A stretch of DNA of 64,000 bases, taken from positions 62,001 through 126,000 of the forward strand of contig PDHQ01000037.1 in assembly GCA_003339415.1 (NCBI GenBank), in the 5' to 3' direction. The DNA is from Ophiocordyceps camponoti-saundersi (nom. inval.) (lineage: Eukaryota; Ascomycota; Sordariomycetes; Hypocreales; Ophiocordycipitaceae). This document shows positions 9,321 to 21,780 of the stretch, piece by piece (position 1 is the first letter of the stretch; the number at the start of each line of letters is the position of its first letter). Below the pieces are notes generated by a model. The model saw nothing but the letters and a program-made list of their open reading frames with translations. It searched no databases and was not told the DNA's origin. Made by a program: the position numbers and the translations under genes.

Positions 9321-11191
9321 ATAACTTTTATATATTCTACGGATCCCGCGCCTAAAGTAACGCGGATACGGACTTCTTATTCTTATATTATAAGCGGACT
9401 CCGCTCTTTCTATTACCCTATAGCGATAGCCTCGAGCCGCGCTTAGAACGACTCCGAGGGGGAGGGTAACGCTATATAGGTCGATCGTAACCGCGAAAAT
9501 TTTTTACTTAAAATATAGCTCTACTCCGAATCGTAGTAAGCTTAGACCTAAAGGTTTACCGTACCTCTTACCTTATTAGAAGCTAAGGCGAGTATTAATA
9601 AGATTATTTTAGGGGACGCCTTAGTCTCCGTATAGGTAATTATCGAATAAGTAGCGGAGTCCGAGAGGGTCCGGGGAGGCGCCCCCCCCTCTCTAACTCC
9701 GTTAATTAGTAGTATTTCCTCGGCCGTTACGGCCGCGGTTTCCTCTCTTTTCTATAGCTTTAGGGGGAGCGGAACTCCTCCGATATAGGCTATAATTATA
9801 GCTAAAGCGCCGGAGAAAATTATTAAAAAATAAGTTCCTAAGTAATATAAGCGTTAGCTTATAATTCGCTCTAACTTTATTATTACTCCGCTCTAAGTTT
9901 AAGGCCTTAAGGTAACTATAATAAATATTAACTACGAACTCCGCGGGTAAGGCTAAGCCCTTATAATAAGGAAACTACTTAGCGGTAATATTACGGTAAT
10001 ATTTTAAAATATTATCTATAAGCTCTAGTCCGATCTGGGGTAGCTTTATACTATTTTCGGAGAAAAGGTATACTTAACTAGCGGAGGTTATACTCTTATT
10101 ATAAAGGGGGTGCTAGCGCGGGCCTTATAGCGGGGCGGTAAGGAAGCCTTTTAGAAGGAGATTAAGTCCTCGAATAAGGTTTTAGTAATACGACTATACG
10201 CGAAGAGATATTATTTAGGAACTTAGCGGAGTTCCCTTATAATTACTATCGATAGCGTAATAAACGTAAACTAAATCTATAATAGGGGTATAGTAATATA
10301 AGCGGAGATTTTTAACGCGGAACCTTATAAGCTAAAAGTTTAACCTCGGTAATATTTTAAGTACTACTAGCTTAGATATATCGCTAAATATTATATAGCG
10401 AAGCTATAATATAGCTAGTACTCCGCCTCTCCGCACGCGGAGGGTAAGTTAGCCTATCTTATAGCTTACGGAAAAAGACTATATTACTACCTTTTCTATC
10501 GGGGGACTTACCCTAAGTAAAATTAACTTTACCTTAAGATAAGAGCGGCGTAGGACCGGGCGAAGGATATTTATATTTCCTAACCCCGGAGATTTATAAA
10601 TTAGAACTCTATATATACCGCCCCTCCTCCCCCTCTAGCGCTAACCGGAGTCTAGTAATAGCCGGGGCGGAAACGCTAGAGAGCGAATATAGTAGCTCCG
10701 CCTCCGACCCCCTTTCCGAACTTATCCGCGGCTCCGCCGCGATAATTAGACCGCTTTTCGGGATTAGCTATTACGGGGTCCGTTACGGGCTAGTAGAACC
10801 TTTATACGTTCCTTAGTCGCGTTAATAAAACTTCGATTAAATAGATTATTTAGGACGCTATAATTAAGCGCGGAGATTCGGTTTATAGTAATAATAACGC
10901 TTAAGAAAATAAGTAGCCGTACAGACTCCGCACCGGACCTAGACTATATATACTCTTACTACCGCGGACTCCGCTTCGGAGGATATATTAGCTTCCTAAT
11001 TACTTATTATTACTAAACCTATCTAAGGTATAGAGTGCCGGGTGCGGACCTAGTCCGGCCCTAAACCGAGGTAACGCTTAAGGGGAGGGTTTTACTCCGA
11101 GTTCTCCGGTTTTTCCCACCCCTAGAATATATATAAGATAGTTCTAGGCTAAATTAGGCATACTAGCGTATAAATATTATTATTATTATTA
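9321..11191 (+). mobile_element. Short LINE (LINE2), ORF1 only, 1.87 kb
   Basis: Flanked by the 15-bp direct repeat TAATAATAGTAATAT at 9306-9320 and 11192-11206, and ending in an ATT/TAA-repeat tail (about 11171-11191). This is the target-primed pattern of a non-LTR element on the + strand. It is clearly more GC-rich than the gypsy sequence around it. It holds an ORF1-type frame with zinc knuckles, but I see no endonuclease or reverse transcriptase, so it is either internally deleted or a non-autonomous ORF1-only form. Confidence 0.8.
9350..11100 (+). pseudogene. LINE ORF1 (gag-like) with zinc knuckles, relic
   Basis: In the frame of 10353, codons 10353-10394 give a perfect CX2CX4HX4C zinc knuckle once Tyr (TAT/TAC) is read as RIP-altered Cys (TGY) or His (CAY). 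A second CX2CX4H unit and Cys-rich residues follow to about 10500. Downstream there is a basic segment with an Arg-Pro-Arg-Arg-Phe motif (about 10590), then a Pro/Ala-rich stretch with Leu-rich tail. Zinc knuckles followed by this segment are typical of Tad1-like LINE ORF1 proteins, which bind element RNA. The start codon has been lost, and the exact limits are approximate. Confidence 0.7.
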
Positions 11192-11206
11192 TAATAATAG
11201 TAATAT

Positions 11207-12545
11207 CTTAGTTATAATAGCTTTAGCTTTTAAAAGCTAACTTTAATAAAGCCGCCCCTAATATATTAGTATTTATTATACCTAGTAGCTTATCGTATAT
11301 TATTTAGTTAATATTAAGGATTATTCGCTTTTATAATTTCTATATAATAATAGAAAATAAATCCGGAATATTAGGTAAAATAGCCTCTTTTATCTTCCTT
11401 ATACTAATAATAATTTCTAATATAAGGGGAAGATTATTTTTATTATTTTTCTTTACTATATAGTTTGCAAAGTAATATACTATAATATATAGTTATTATA
11501 ACTCTAATTACGGGATCGGCTAGTTACGCGGTAAGATATTTTCTATAATATTCTTATTAGTAGTTTAAAACTTTTAAATATTTTAAGATATTATTACTAA
11601 AGCGGTTTCCTCCTATATTACTTTAGCGATATACTATAATAGCTAGTCCCCTTTTATAGCTTATTTAGCTAAGATATAACCGTAAAAAATTCCGGTTATT
11701 ATAATAATCTTAAGGTTTTTAGTAATTTTCGCCTTTTAGCTTATCTTTATCGTCTAGGTAAAAAAACCCTAATATCTTTCGTATTCCGTATAAATCTTTT
11801 AATACTAAATATTAATTATTTCGTTTTTTAAAAAGTTTATATTTTTAAGAGTTAGGTAGTTATCTTAAGTAGCTATAGCGATATAAGAGGAAAACGATAA
11901 TAATATAATACGCGAAGTAAAAATAAATATAGAAGGAGATAAACGGTATAATAGAAAGTAAGTTAAACGAAAAAACGATAATAATATACGAAATAAAAGT
12001 ATATATAAAAGGAGATAACTATACGTTAGTAATAGTAATATATAATAGTTAGTTATATATAGGGAAAAAGGAGATAAATATAAGGTATATAAGAAAGAAG
12101 ATAATAATAGTGCCTAATAATAATCTAATTAAGAAAGATTTAATAAGTAAGGAAAAGAAAATAGTAATAATACGGTATACGAAAACGCGAGATATACGGT
12201 AGTAAAGGTATATACGAAGTATACTTAGAGAGAATAGATATAAAGAGAATAGAAAATAAAGTAAGGTAAATATACGAATAAGTAAACGGACCGTTAGCGA
12301 CTTTTTAGCTAGCTAATAGCTATTAATAATTACTATTAATTACTATTAATACCTATTATAGTAACTTAATATCTACTATAATAAGTTATTATTCTTATTT
12401 TTAGTCTATTCTTACTTAACCTTACGTTTCCCCCCCCTAACTTCTTATAATAGTAAGTTCCTATAAGCGTAAAGGTTTTTACCCTAAAGCTTATCTATTC
12501 CTTCGCCTAACTTATAGCCTTATTAGGTAGCTATATCCTATATTA
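11207..12545 (-). other. Long 3' region of G1, part 2
   Basis: Matches the right half of G2: 11500-11830 resembles 56560-56780, and 12284-12545 closely matches 57510-57770. It contains a purine-rich stretch of short tandem repeats (about 11880-12280), similar in type to 56940-57500, then a more conserved 260-bp block next to the integrase end. I see no recognisable domain. Confidence 0.6.
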
Positions 12546-12549
12546 CTCG

Positions 12550-15516
12550 CCGTAGGGGTATTAAATATACCTTATATAGTATAAATAGTTTAAGATCGTT
12601 TACGTAAAGCTTTCGCAAAACTTAATATCTAATAACGCTATAGATTAGATACGTAATAAATAAGATAACCTTAATAATAATAGATAGGTTATCTTACGTA
12701 GTTACGAACTTCCTATACGATATATTTACTTTATCTTACCTTTCCTATATAAAGTTACTAACTTATAGGGCACGTTATAGCTTAGTATTATATTTAGTTA
12801 TATTAAAGTTAGCTAAAATATCCTAGATTATATCCTTTTTTTCTACTATAGCTAATACTAAATCGCGGACTATCTAATTATCTTAGTTAAAATAGTTAAA
12901 ATTAGATTATTTAGCTTTAGGTATATCTTTATTTTAATATATAACTACGAGGTTAAGTCCTAATATAGCTTTTACTAGAGTTACCTCTAAAGTTTTAACC
13001 TTTTAAGAATTTAGCATGTTAGTAATCTAAGGTAACGCTTTATTCTACGCTTCTAAGGAGATACCGAACTACTTAAGACTTTATTTTCGTAATTAGTTTT
13101 TTACTAATTAAATATACCTCTCCGCTAATCTAATACTCTAAAAGTATAAGACTAAGCCGAACTTTTATTTAACCTTATATTGCTTAGCTATATTTTTTAT
13201 AATAGTATTAGCGAAATAGCGTTTATTATCTAAGTAAATAGCTTTAGGCTAGCTAAATATTAGACTCTAGTAATATTATTATATATTTACTACCTCCGGG
13301 CTAGCCATATTTTCGTATACTTAAGTTAATAGAAAACGCGTTATATAATCTATAGCTACTAGAATATATTAATATCTACGAGTACTAATAGGTATAATAA
13401 ATCTTAGGAAGTTAATAATTACTATTTCTTATAGCTTATATATCGTAATCTATCTATATTTTAACTTAGGTAAGCGTAGTATAGTTTACTAATAAATTAT
13501 ATAAGATATATAATAATAAGTAATATCTAATCGATAAGTTAGCTACTATAAGATTTCTCTTAAATTCGCTAAAGTCTTTTCTTTAGAGAAATAGCCTAAT
13601 ACGTTATAAGTATTCTATAACTTTAACCGGATATTTAACTATAGATAATACTTAGCTTACTATTTATTTAATTCGATATAATATAAGATCTTATTTTAAA
13701 CTTAATATCTAATAGCTATCCTTTAAATATAGTAATATCTATTATTTAATAGTGCTTATATTTTATTAACGAGAAAGAGTATAATTTCCGTATACTATAG
13801 GTCTCCTAGCTAAGGGGATATAGTAGCTTAGAGGTAAGATACCTCTCTACTTACTAGCAGTTTACTTAATAAAAGTTAAGTAGCTTTAATAATATCTAAT
13901 ACTAGTATAATATAGCCCTCTATATTTAGAGCGTTACTTTTTAAAATATTATATAATCTAAATATATTATCTGCGATTTTAATAATCTTTATCGTATTCG
14001 GGTAGTAAATATATTTAATATCTTATTCTTATAAAACGTTAATTTACCTTATAACTTTACTTTATATTTCCGCTATATTTATTATTAAGTCGATAATACC
14101 CTTATAATTTATATAAATCTTAAGGGGATATAGGGATATATCTACTATCTATTAGTATTCCTTAATTACGTAAATAATAGCTAATATTTCTTTTTCTAGT
14201 ATAAAGTATTACCGCTCTAAATTATTTAGCTAAAATAATATTTATATAATAATTTTTATATCTTAGAAATTAAAGTCTCTAATAAATATTCCGTTAAGAT
14301 AGTTATTAAGTTAGTAAAAAATAGCCCTAGTCCTAATATTAGATATATCTATTACTAGGTAAAATTATATATTTATTTATACTCCGAATATTATATTATT
14401 CTAAATAGCTTAGTATAGGAATTATAAAGCTTCTACTACCTTTAGCGTTTAAACGAGTTTATCTTAATATCGTACCTCTAGTTATATAAATTAGCGTCCC
14501 GATAAAGTTACCTTATTTACCTTTTTAAAAAACGCTTCCTTAATAAGTCTAGCCCTATCTGCTCTCCTTAATATAAAACGATAAAAGAATAAGGTTAGCT
14601 ATAATACTGTTTAAATTTCTTCTTAAGATTAAGGGGGATATTATTAGAAATAGTCTCCTAATTACGTAAATCTTTACTAATACTTAGTTTCTAGATAAAA
14701 TCGCTTTACTTCTAATTCGAACCTAACTAATTCGGCTATACTATTAAATAGCTTCGTTTTCTTACCCGCGAGACTAATTAGCGCCTATATTACTTTAGGG
14801 AAATACTAATATCGAAGGAAATTAAAATATCTATTAAAGGTTTCGCTACTAAGGTTATAATTATTAATATAAATAAATATTAACGTTAAGTATTTTATAG
14901 TAAAACTTAGTAACGTTTAGTATTTAACCTTATCCGCTAATATTAATTTACTAAACGCGATATCCCCGTACCTTATATACGTAGAAGGAGCGCTTATTAG
15001 TCCTTACGGTATATTAATATATTCCTATATATTATTAGGGGCGGTAAAGCCTATCTTATATATATCCTCTAGCTATATTAGGATTAACTAAAACTTATTA
15101 GATATATCTAGCTAAGAGAAAACTATTAGTTATCTAATATATACTTAGTTTAAATTAACCTTTAAGTTATAATACGGATATCTTAGTTTTACCGTATTCT
15201 TATTAATATTACGGTAATCGTAAACTATTCTCTAGGCCGCCGGGTCTAATAGGTACTTCTTAATAAATAAAGTTCTAGCTACCTATTTCGTATTATCGCC
15301 GATAAGTTAAATAATATTTACTTTTTCTATTGTTAGGAATACCTTACCTATAAAAATCTATTTAAGCTTACTATACCTTATTTATTTAAATATAGCTAGT
15401 ATTACTTCTTCTTTTAATTTAATTTAATAGGTAATTAGTTATATAGGCCGAATCTCCTTAAAAGTAAAAATAAAGTAGTTCTTATAAGTAAAATATAATC
15501 TTATAACTTTTTTTTT
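12550..15516 (-). pseudogene. G1 pol: reverse transcriptase and integrase
   Basis: Minus strand, one frame with TAA/TAG stops. At about 15255-15185 it reads Asp-Tyr-Arg-x-x-Asn-Lys-x-Thr-Val-Lys, the conserved gypsy RT block around VDYRxLN. Near 14990 a Pro-x-Gly-Leu-x-x-Ala-Pro block follows. At about 14880-14862 the catalytic Tyr-Ile-Asp-Asp has become Tyr-Ile-Asn-Asn by two TG to TA changes. After that comes the Leu-Ala-Gly-Lys-Lys-Thr-Lys segment. Integrase lies near 13620-13130: a His-rich N-terminal part, then the Ile-Leu-Val-Ala-Ile-Asp-Tyr-x-Thr-Arg block and the Ile-Tyr-x-Asp-Asn block with both Asp kept. It is cut at 15516 by element E; its upstream half is at 26372-30243. Confidence 0.85.
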
Positions 15517-16024
15517 TATTAGAATATATATATCGCTAGCTGCTTAGGAATATAATACGCGTTAAATACGCGTAGCACGCGTTATAGAGATAACTATCTT
15601 TATATAAATAAAGTAGGAGGTTAGGGATACGTATAAAGAGGAGTCGAACTTAAGATAATACTAATCCGAAACTAATATAATATTAATATAATATATAAAG
15701 TTAATATAGGAGGAGGATAGGGAGGTAGTTAGTAGGAGGAGGAACATATATATAATATACTTACTTTTTTATATTTTTAGAAAAAGAAATAGGTTATAAG
15801 TAAAATTATTATTTAATCTTTTATAACTTTATTAGCTAGAGTATATTATATAGTAAACGTAATATTCCTATACGCTATATAATTTAGATAAGTTACCTAA
15901 ACTTTATTATTTAAGTTAATATAGTATATATATTCTAAGTTTAATCTATTAGTATTTTTATTATAAGAAGTTTATAATATAACTCTAGCTACCTATTTAG
16001 CTTAAGAAAAATACCTAACTAATA
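15517..16024 (+). repeat. 5' LTR of E (508 bp)
   Basis: Starts TATTAGAATATATATATCG and ends ACCTAACTAATA. It is the same length as 25864-26371 and 63213-63720. The partner LTR at 25864 still ends in ...CCGACA, which shows the ancestral CA terminus. A small ATACGCGTT-type repeat lies near 15555-15590. Confidence 0.92.
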
Positions 16025-16797
16025 TTAATTAATAATAAAGCTAGGTTATATTACGGACTTAATTACTTTTTATTATTTAAAACTTAGTTAACTAATATAA
16101 GCTAAAATATTAGCTTCGTTATTATTTAACCTTAGTTTAGATCGGAAATAGAAAAGTAATTTAGATAGTAGATATTTATTAAAATACCGACTTTTAGGAA
16201 ACTATAATTATTATTTCGATAATATATAAATATATTTTAACTAATATTTAGTTAGTAACTCGATAATTCGGATATCCTAATACTTAGCGATAACTTACTA
16301 TAAGTTAATATTATCTATTTTTTCTTCTTTTTATTTTTAGTTTAGGATTTTTAGGAACTTACTTTAATTTTAACCTAAAGTTTTATTAACCTTAGATTAA
16401 TTTTAATAGTTACTTTATAATTATTATTTACTAAGCTTTTATAAGTTTAGTACTAGAAGTCTCTTATAATTAAGTTAATTTAATAATATATAAGAGATAA
16501 AAATAATAAAAGATAAAAATAATATAAAAAGAAAAAGTAAAATCCCTAAAGCTAAAATCCCCTACCCTTACTCTTAACGCGGATATTTAGGAGGGCGCGA
16601 CGTATAATAATCGCGTAAAGCTAGCCGAGTAATATTACTATATTAATAATATTAGTTAAATATTAACTTAAATACGAATAAGGATTAGATTATTATTAAA
16701 CTTACTTTAATACGCTAGTTTTTATATAAAGGCGTATTATCGCTTATAAATATAGTAAAAGCTTACGTAAAAGTAATAATAGCTAAGATAGTTTATT
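16025..16797 (+). other. E leader and start of gag-like region
   Basis: Positions 16025-16310 match 63721-64000 after the 5' LTR of the third E copy, so this is the element's 5' leader. The sequence just after the LTR (TAGTAATAAAGC at the 63-kb copy) could be a mutated TGG-type primer site. From about 16590 a + frame rich in Asn, Lys and Leu opens and continues across the LINE1 insertion into 24038. Confidence 0.6.
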
Positions 16798-16863
16798 AAG
16801 TTAATATTAGTTAACTTTTTTCACGACTTTAGACGATCGGGGTCCCCGTTTATCCTTAACGCT

Positions 16864-18330
16864 ATAATATTACGAGAATTTAGTGCTTTCTGCCTCTCAG
16901 AGTCCGACTCCGCTAAGAGAATAGCCCTAAATACGGGGTCGCAGGGCGGCCCGCCTCTAGGTCCGCTATCGGTGCCGATAGTGCTTAATAGCGGAACCCG
17001 GGGGCTTAACTAATCCCGATAATATCCGCGTGCGGGTAAAGGTTAATATAATACGGCTACTAACTTCGATAACTCGTTTATCGATACTTTTCGGACCCTA
17101 ACGGATCTTATCTTAAAGTCTATATACGAAAAACTTACCGGGGTAGTCTCCGCGTAGGATTTTCGCCCCGTATAAGGTATCCTTAATATAGCGTTTACTA
17201 AGCTTTAGTAGCGCTAATAAGCCTCCGAGGACCTATTTAGCTTACCTATTACTATCTCCTATACTATCTAGAAGTTAGTTAAAGCTACCTTCTATAAGGT
17301 AATAAGTAAGGGGTTAGACTCCGCCCCCGGAGTTCTAACTTAGGCTAGCGTAATTGCGAGCTCCGCCCCGAACTCCGCCCCCCTTACGGCGCCCCTTATG
17401 CGCCCGGTTCCGGCGAGAACGGAGAGGGAGGCACTTATATCGGTAAAGGACGTCCTAGTAGTCGAGGGAGTTCCGGCGCCTACTCCCTAGGAGGTCGTCC
17501 GGAAAGTTAATAAGGCTATAAGCTACTCCGTAGTAGTTACTATACGCCGACTTCCTAGCGGAGACCTTATAATTATATTTAACCTAGAGTATAAGGACCT
17601 CGCCTTAAGGGATAAGTAAGTAGCCCGGGCCTTCGGAGCGGAGGCTAAATATATACGCTGGACCTATATTATTATTACTAAAGGTATCCGGACCTTAGTA
17701 GCTAACCGCGACCGCGACGCGCTACTTAATAGTATTAGGGAGGTAAATAAGGTTAACGTAGTCCGGGCGAAAGCACTCTAACCCCGACGTACCTCCGGCG
17801 GAGATACCCCGCGGACTTATCTTATTATAAGCTTAAGTAGCGTAAAAGACGTAAATAAGCTTTGCTTAAACGGAATAGTTATAAACGCGAAGATAATTTA
17901 CTATAAACTTTATAACGACTCCGCACGCTCTAAGTAATATTATAGATATTTCTAATTCGGATATATTACTAAGTACTGCTAGGAGCCCCCTTAATATAAA
18001 TACTACGCGGCTATTTTATATAATAGCGGAGAAAAGAACTACCCCGTATAGAAGGGAGAGAGACCCCGCTACTATATTTTATATAAAGGTATATACTCCG
18101 TATAGTCAAAGGACTGCCTAGAGTCCTAGAAATAATAAAGCCGCGCTAAGTTTAGCTTCCTTAATAAACCTCGCTTTTTCTAATTATCGTAGTCCGCTTA
18201 ACCTCCGGCCCTTACTTAGCGGTAACCTTATAAGGATAGTAAAAGCTTCGTTACCGTCTCCCTAAAGAAGCGAGCGTATTATAGATTCCCCGGAGATACG
18301 CCTTAGCGCCCCTCTTATAGCACGCTACTT
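16864..18330 (+). pseudogene. LINE1 ORF1 (RNA-binding gag-like protein)
   Basis: One frame is open from the first base of the element to about 18330 with only TAA/TAG stops; 16864 (ATA ATA) is a possible lost ATG. The middle is Pro/Ala/Ser-rich (about 17330-17490). The C-terminal third has three zinc knuckles: 17938-17979 is a perfect CX2CX4HX4C with the last Cys still TGC. The second follows at about 18000-18050, and a third Cys/His cluster near 18075-18120 keeps one TGC. Such ORF1 proteins coat the LINE RNA for reverse transcription. Confidence 0.85.
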
Positions 18331-18499
18331 ACCTAAGTCTCCCCGAGAGGCTCCTAACTCGGTAATACTTACGGTAGCCGCAGGCCGCGTAACGGACTCC
18401 ATAACTTATAACCGGCCTTATAATAGTCCCGGGCGGAGTTTATATTTACGGACCTTACGCTATCGGAGTAATCGTAGATAACTATTCTTAGCACCTAGT

Positions 18500-21400
18500 C
18501 TTTATAAGGATTATAACCTTATTATAAAATATATAAAAGATTAACCGCCTTATTTAGCTCGCCTTATTTAGTAAGGAAAGTTACGATATTATCGCTATAT
18601 AAAAATTCTAGCTTAATATATATAATCGCCCTCCGCTTTTAAGACTTACCTTTTACCGCCTTATTTAGGGCGAAGGTAGGGCTCTCTTTTATATATATAA
18701 ATAATACGAAGTTTATAACTAAGACCTTATAATAAGGCCTAACCTCGCTAAAGTATCTTTCTATAATAAACCCTAAGTGCTTATAGTCTACTCCCCGCCG
18801 CTTAGAATATATACTAGACCTCTCTTACGCTTACTACCCCCTCCTCCCTCCCTATACTCCGCCTCCGACTTTACTCCGCTAGTTATCCTCGGCGATTTTA
18901 ACGCTTATTATCCCTCCTAGGACCTTTACGATTATACCTCCCCCTACTCCGCGGAGCTTCTCTCCGCCTTTTACTAACTCCGCCTCGAACTCCTTACCCC
19001 TCCTTATAAGATTACTTAAGAGGTATATAAGCGGAGGACTAATATTATCGACCTAATTTAGAGTATACCTAACTATTTCCCTATATACCTTAGCCTAAAC
19101 CTTAATCTTCTTAGCTTCGATTATATCCCCTAGTTTATATTTTTTATAACCTTTCCCCCCTTAGACTCCGTACCGATACCGCGCTAGAAACGTTTTAACT
19201 TTAATATTTTATAAATAGAAGTAAAGAACCGACTCCTATTTTCCGCCGTTTAAGCGGAATTTATAGTAAATATCGAGGAGTTAGTAATATAGCTATATAA
19301 GTAACTAAATATTATAGCTAGCTTAATAGTTCCGAAATTACCCTAGCGATATAGTCCCTACTTATACTTATAGTAGACCCCGGAGGTTACTTTTATAGTC
19401 TCGGATACGAAGCGTGCTAGGCGGTATTAGTAAGCGTAGCCGGACTTTAATTACTAGTAAGTATACTAAAATGCTATAATATAATAAAAATCGTCTATTA
19501 GGAAAGCGAAAAGGGATAATTAGAGATAATTTCTCGCCTCCGTAAGCGGCGACCCCGGCATTATATAGTTTATAGCTTAGTAAGTAAGACTCCGTAGCTA
19601 AGCTTCTCCGGAGCTTACGTATACTCCTCCTCTTTAATAGAATACGGACTCCGCCCTCTAATTATCTTTCTCTAAAAAGTCGGAGCTCCTAGCTTATAAA
19701 TTCTTTCCCCGTCCCCCGGAGAATACCCCGCACCTCCCTATCTCTAACCTTTTCCCCCTAATAAATATTCCCTTTTAAGTTACCGAAAATAAAGTTCGCT
19801 TTGCCCTCTCCGGTATTATATCGTAAAAATCCGCTAAGCCCGATAATATCCTTATTAGCTTCTTAAAAGGTTACGGTTAACTCCTTATAATAATCCTAAT
19901 AAAGCTCCTTTAGAGATATATTACTTACGGATACTTCCTTACTTAGTATCGGACCTCTAACGTTATAGTTCTCTAGAAAGCGGGTAAGAGCTCGGAGGTT
20001 TATTAAATTTTAGGCGGCTACTATCTTATTTCCCTTCTTAATATTATAAGTAAGATTTTTAAGATTATAGTTACGAAGAAGATATCTTATATAGCGGAGT
20101 CCGCGGGAGTCTTACCGTAAAGTTAGATAGGTAACTATCTTAACCGGTTTACTAATAGCGCCCTGCTCCTCCTAACAGAGTCCGTCCGTACCGCTTAGAG
20201 CCTCTAAGGCTCCGCTTCCCTCCTAATACTAAATATAATAAGCGCCTTTAATTATATCTCGCACTCTAAGCTAATAGAAATCCTTAACTCCCTTAGCTTC
20301 CCCGGATAGATTATAGCTTTCCTCCGCTCTTACCTCTCCGACCGCACCTCCCGCCTAAAAGTTAATAGTAGACTATCGGACCCTTTCCCTATCTTTACCG
20401 GAGTCCCTTAAGGCTCCCCGCTCTTTTTAGTGCTATTTATCCTATATATTTTATTTTTTTATAAACGCTTAAAATAGGCGACTAATATACTCGCTATTAG
20501 ATTTATAGATAATATTAATATTCTTAGTACTAAGCGCACCTCCGCTTAAGTTCGCCGCTAGCTTAAATAGGCCTAGGGTATCTACTAAAACTAAGTAGCG
20601 GAGTACGAAATAACCTTCTAGCTACTTAAAAGTAAGCTTTTTTACTTTACGAAGGCCCGCTCCGCTAATATAACTCCGCTAATCCTTAACGGGATTACTA
20701 TTTAACCTATATAAGAGGTATATATACTTAAGGTTTAAATCTATTATAAGCTTTAATAGAAACCTTACCTTTATTATCTTATAAAAAAGCTTAATTGCTA
20801 ATAGCTAGCCCTAACCGAACTTATATTATTTACTTAAGGCTTCTCGCTCCTCTAAGTAAGGGAAGTTTATACTAAAGTTATTAAGTCCGCTATTACCTTT
20901 AGCGCTATAATCTACTCCGCTCTAACCTTACTAAGCGGTAAACTTAAGGGCCCCGTCCTCTAATAGCTAGCTATAACCTAGTCTAAATACCTCCGTATTA
21001 TCTCCGGGGCGTACTAAGCTACCCCTTCCTACTATATTAAGTCTAAGTTTTTTATCCCCCTTATTAATATTTACCTATCTTACCGCGCCGCCCGCGGCTA
21101 TTAACTCCTCTATACTAAAAAACCCGCGGCTTATATCCGCTCCGCCTTAGAGAGAATCTCCGTATACCTCCGCCGATAACGTAGAGGTTAGCCCCGCCCT
21201 GCTTACGTCCCCCTTAAATCCCTCCGATCCTCTTTTACTACCTAGGTGCGGATTCCGGACACCTCCTCCTAATCCCCTAAAACTCTAAAAGCCCGCCTCT
21301 ATAAAGAGTAGCAGCTCCGCTAGAACTCTAAGGAGGGAAGGCTTTAAAAGTATAGCTAGTTCTCCGGATACTTTATTAATAAACTACCTTAATTAAAACT

Positions 21401-21780
21401 TAGTAATACTTTATAAATTTATTAAGGTTTTCCGAAATTCCTTAGCAGCGCCCTAATTTAGCTTTATAATAGTAGAATTAGCCTTAATAAGTTTCTTTAT
21501 ATTTATAATATTCTTATAATCTTAACCCCTTACTACTTTTATAATAGTAAGGAAGATAAGATAGCGGCCTACCTCGCCTTATAGTATAAGCTTACCGCTT
21601 ATAAAAGAACGCTTTTACTTATACTTCTTATAAGTCCGATCTAAAACCGTAGGGACTTTAATAAGGCCCTTAGTTATAAGGCTATTATAAGCCCTCTCGC
21701 CTTATAGTTTATCCGCTTATAACGCCTCCGCTAATTTAACCTCTTTTTATTATTTTACGATACTTAAGTATATTAAAATA
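18500..21780 (+). pseudogene. LINE1 ORF2: EEP endonuclease and reverse transcriptase
   Basis: In the frame of 18882, 18882-18915 reads Val-Ile-Leu-Gly-Asp-Phe-Asn-Ala, the conserved LINE endonuclease motif, followed near 19040 by the Ile-Ile-Asp-Leu-Ile block. RT motifs are in the same frame. At 20400-20450 there is Gly-Val-Pro-(Gln)-Gly-Ser-Pro-Leu, with Gln now TAA. At 20493-20525 the active-site Phe-x-Asp-Asp has become Phe-Ile-Asp-Asn by a TG to TA change. A C-terminal thumb-like region follows (about 20930-21380), then a His/Cys-bearing tail (about 21470-21560). I do not see an RNase H domain with confidence. The start is not determined. Confidence 0.85.
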
